Below are positions 63,712-64,000 of a stretch of 64,000 nt of DNA, piece after piece. The DNA comes from an uncultured Mediterraneibacter sp. (GTDB lineage Bacteria; Bacillota; Clostridia; Lachnospirales; Lachnospiraceae). The DNA lies in NCBI RefSeq assembly GCF_944377805.1, contig NZ_CALWFZ010000003.1, positions 114,714 to 178,713 on the forward strand, written 5' to 3'. The notes beneath the pieces are model-generated. The model saw nothing but the letters and a program-made list of their open reading frames with translations, was not told where the DNA came from and searched no databases. Made by a program: the position numbers and the translations under genes. The stretch's first letter is position 1. Each line of letters opens with the position of its first letter.

Positions 63712-64000
63712 TGTGCCGGGGACGGAAAATGAGGAATATCTGATGTTTTTTCGTGCTGTTTAGTCCAGATTTTGTGGACAGTATAGGACGAAACGGACTG
63801 GATGATACCAGGCGGACAAAATGATTTTGTGACTCTTTGCAGAAAAAATTCGTAATGAGATTAGATATAGAAAGTGCAGTAGCATAGAATGAGTAGTTGC
63901 GTAATATAATATAGGTACATAGTATGGTGGTTGAAACACGGAAAAATTCTGACTTGCTTTTTTTAGAGTTTTTGCTATACTATGTATAGAAGTAAATGTT
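63708..64000 (+). mobile_element. Left end of an element inserted in uvrB (continues past the window)
   Basis: From the uvrB break the sequence (tagtgtgccgg, ggaaaatgagg, gatgataccagg) matches 62127-62278 for about 150 bases, then differs. The same foreign end next to two uvrB remnants indicates a site-specific insertion point. No ORF is complete before the window edge. Confidence 0.6.
63954..63989 (+). promoter_or_regulatory. Promoter with palindromic operator at the right edge
   Basis: TTGCTT (63954-63959), 16 bp, TATACT (63976-63981). The palindrome ctatac-tat-gtatag (63975-63989) covers the -10 box, a likely repressor site for the first gene of the inserted element. Confidence 0.5.

Larger units (their letters stand above)
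63160..63858 (+). repeat. Duplicated junction region, copy B, with intact uvrB 5' end
   Basis: 63169-63241 repeats the punA terminator and following bases (61709-61781). 63356-63392 matches 62064-62100. 63674-63858 matches 62092-62278. Compared with copy A, this copy retains a promoter-like TATAAT (63243-63248), a ribosome site and the first 90 codons of uvrB. Confidence 0.75.

Overview
The window reads as chromosome of a gut-type, strictly anaerobic Gram-positive bacterium, most likely a Lachnospiraceae (Clostridia) member. Signs are lipoprotein signals and cell-wall anchored surface proteins, strong AGGAGG ribosome sites, T-box leaders before tRNA-synthetase genes, the anaerobic ribonucleotide reductase NrdDG, EutS-type microcompartment proteins, DUF3793/flavodoxin iron genes and a Tn916/ICEBs1-like mobile element. 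The assignment comes from gene content only; no 16S or other marker search was possible.

Layout. (1) 1-5572: end of a TrkH potassium channel gene, a small P-loop protein, a Fur-box-controlled group (DUF3793, flavodoxin, ZIP metal transporter), a nitrilase-family amidase and a LacI regulator. (2) 5573-15015: a maltodextrin operon with binding lipoprotein, two permeases, pullulanase, debranching glucosidase and alpha-glucosidase, divergent from the LacI gene. Import and debranching feed glucose units to the cell. (3) 15012-25882: T-box and thrS, an S1-domain protein, a DHH/CBS pyrophosphatase, a flavin reductase with threonine aldolase, enolase, a MATE exporter and a DUF368 lipid-carrier translocase. 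(4) 26000-33488: a sugar-nucleotide transferase, galE, peroxiredoxin ahpC with an unusual domain-swapped AhpF-like reductase, then nrdD-nrdG. (5) 33520-36295: T-box and leuS. (6) 36276-42317: a compact integrative mobilizable element inserted in the last codons of leuS, bounded by a 21-bp direct repeat. It carries int, xis, a NicK/Orf20-type relaxase with an oriT-like repeat, a DUF961 protein, an XRE regulator and one A/T-rich cargo gene joining a GHKL ATPase to an HExxH metallopeptidase-like end. (7) 42387-45152: a lipoprotein esterase and a three-gene microcompartment satellite (EutS, EutS, EutP). (8) 45221-61695: a YibE/F membrane protein and a 1690-residue surface PHP phosphoesterase, then a nucleoside uptake and salvage operon (BMP-type ABC transporter, udp, deoC, cdd, deoB, Crp-like regulator, punA). 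Both transcription units start with nearly the same ~120-bp promoter block, which suggests one regulon that processes extracellular nucleic acid or nucleotides and takes up the nucleosides. (9) 61700-64000: a duplicated region around the 5' end of uvrB. uvrB stops after codon 90 at the junction with a foreign left end, and the same junction occurs 1.58 kb earlier next to a decayed uvrB remnant. This looks like tandem integration of elements that each carry a replacement uvrB 5' end. The stretch between holds a DUF2185 immunity-like gene and a short secreted-peptide ORF.

A dispersed, terminator-associated palindromic repeat occurs at least four times (15331, 17461, 21917, 45151). No rRNA, tRNA, CRISPR array or complete IS element was seen.
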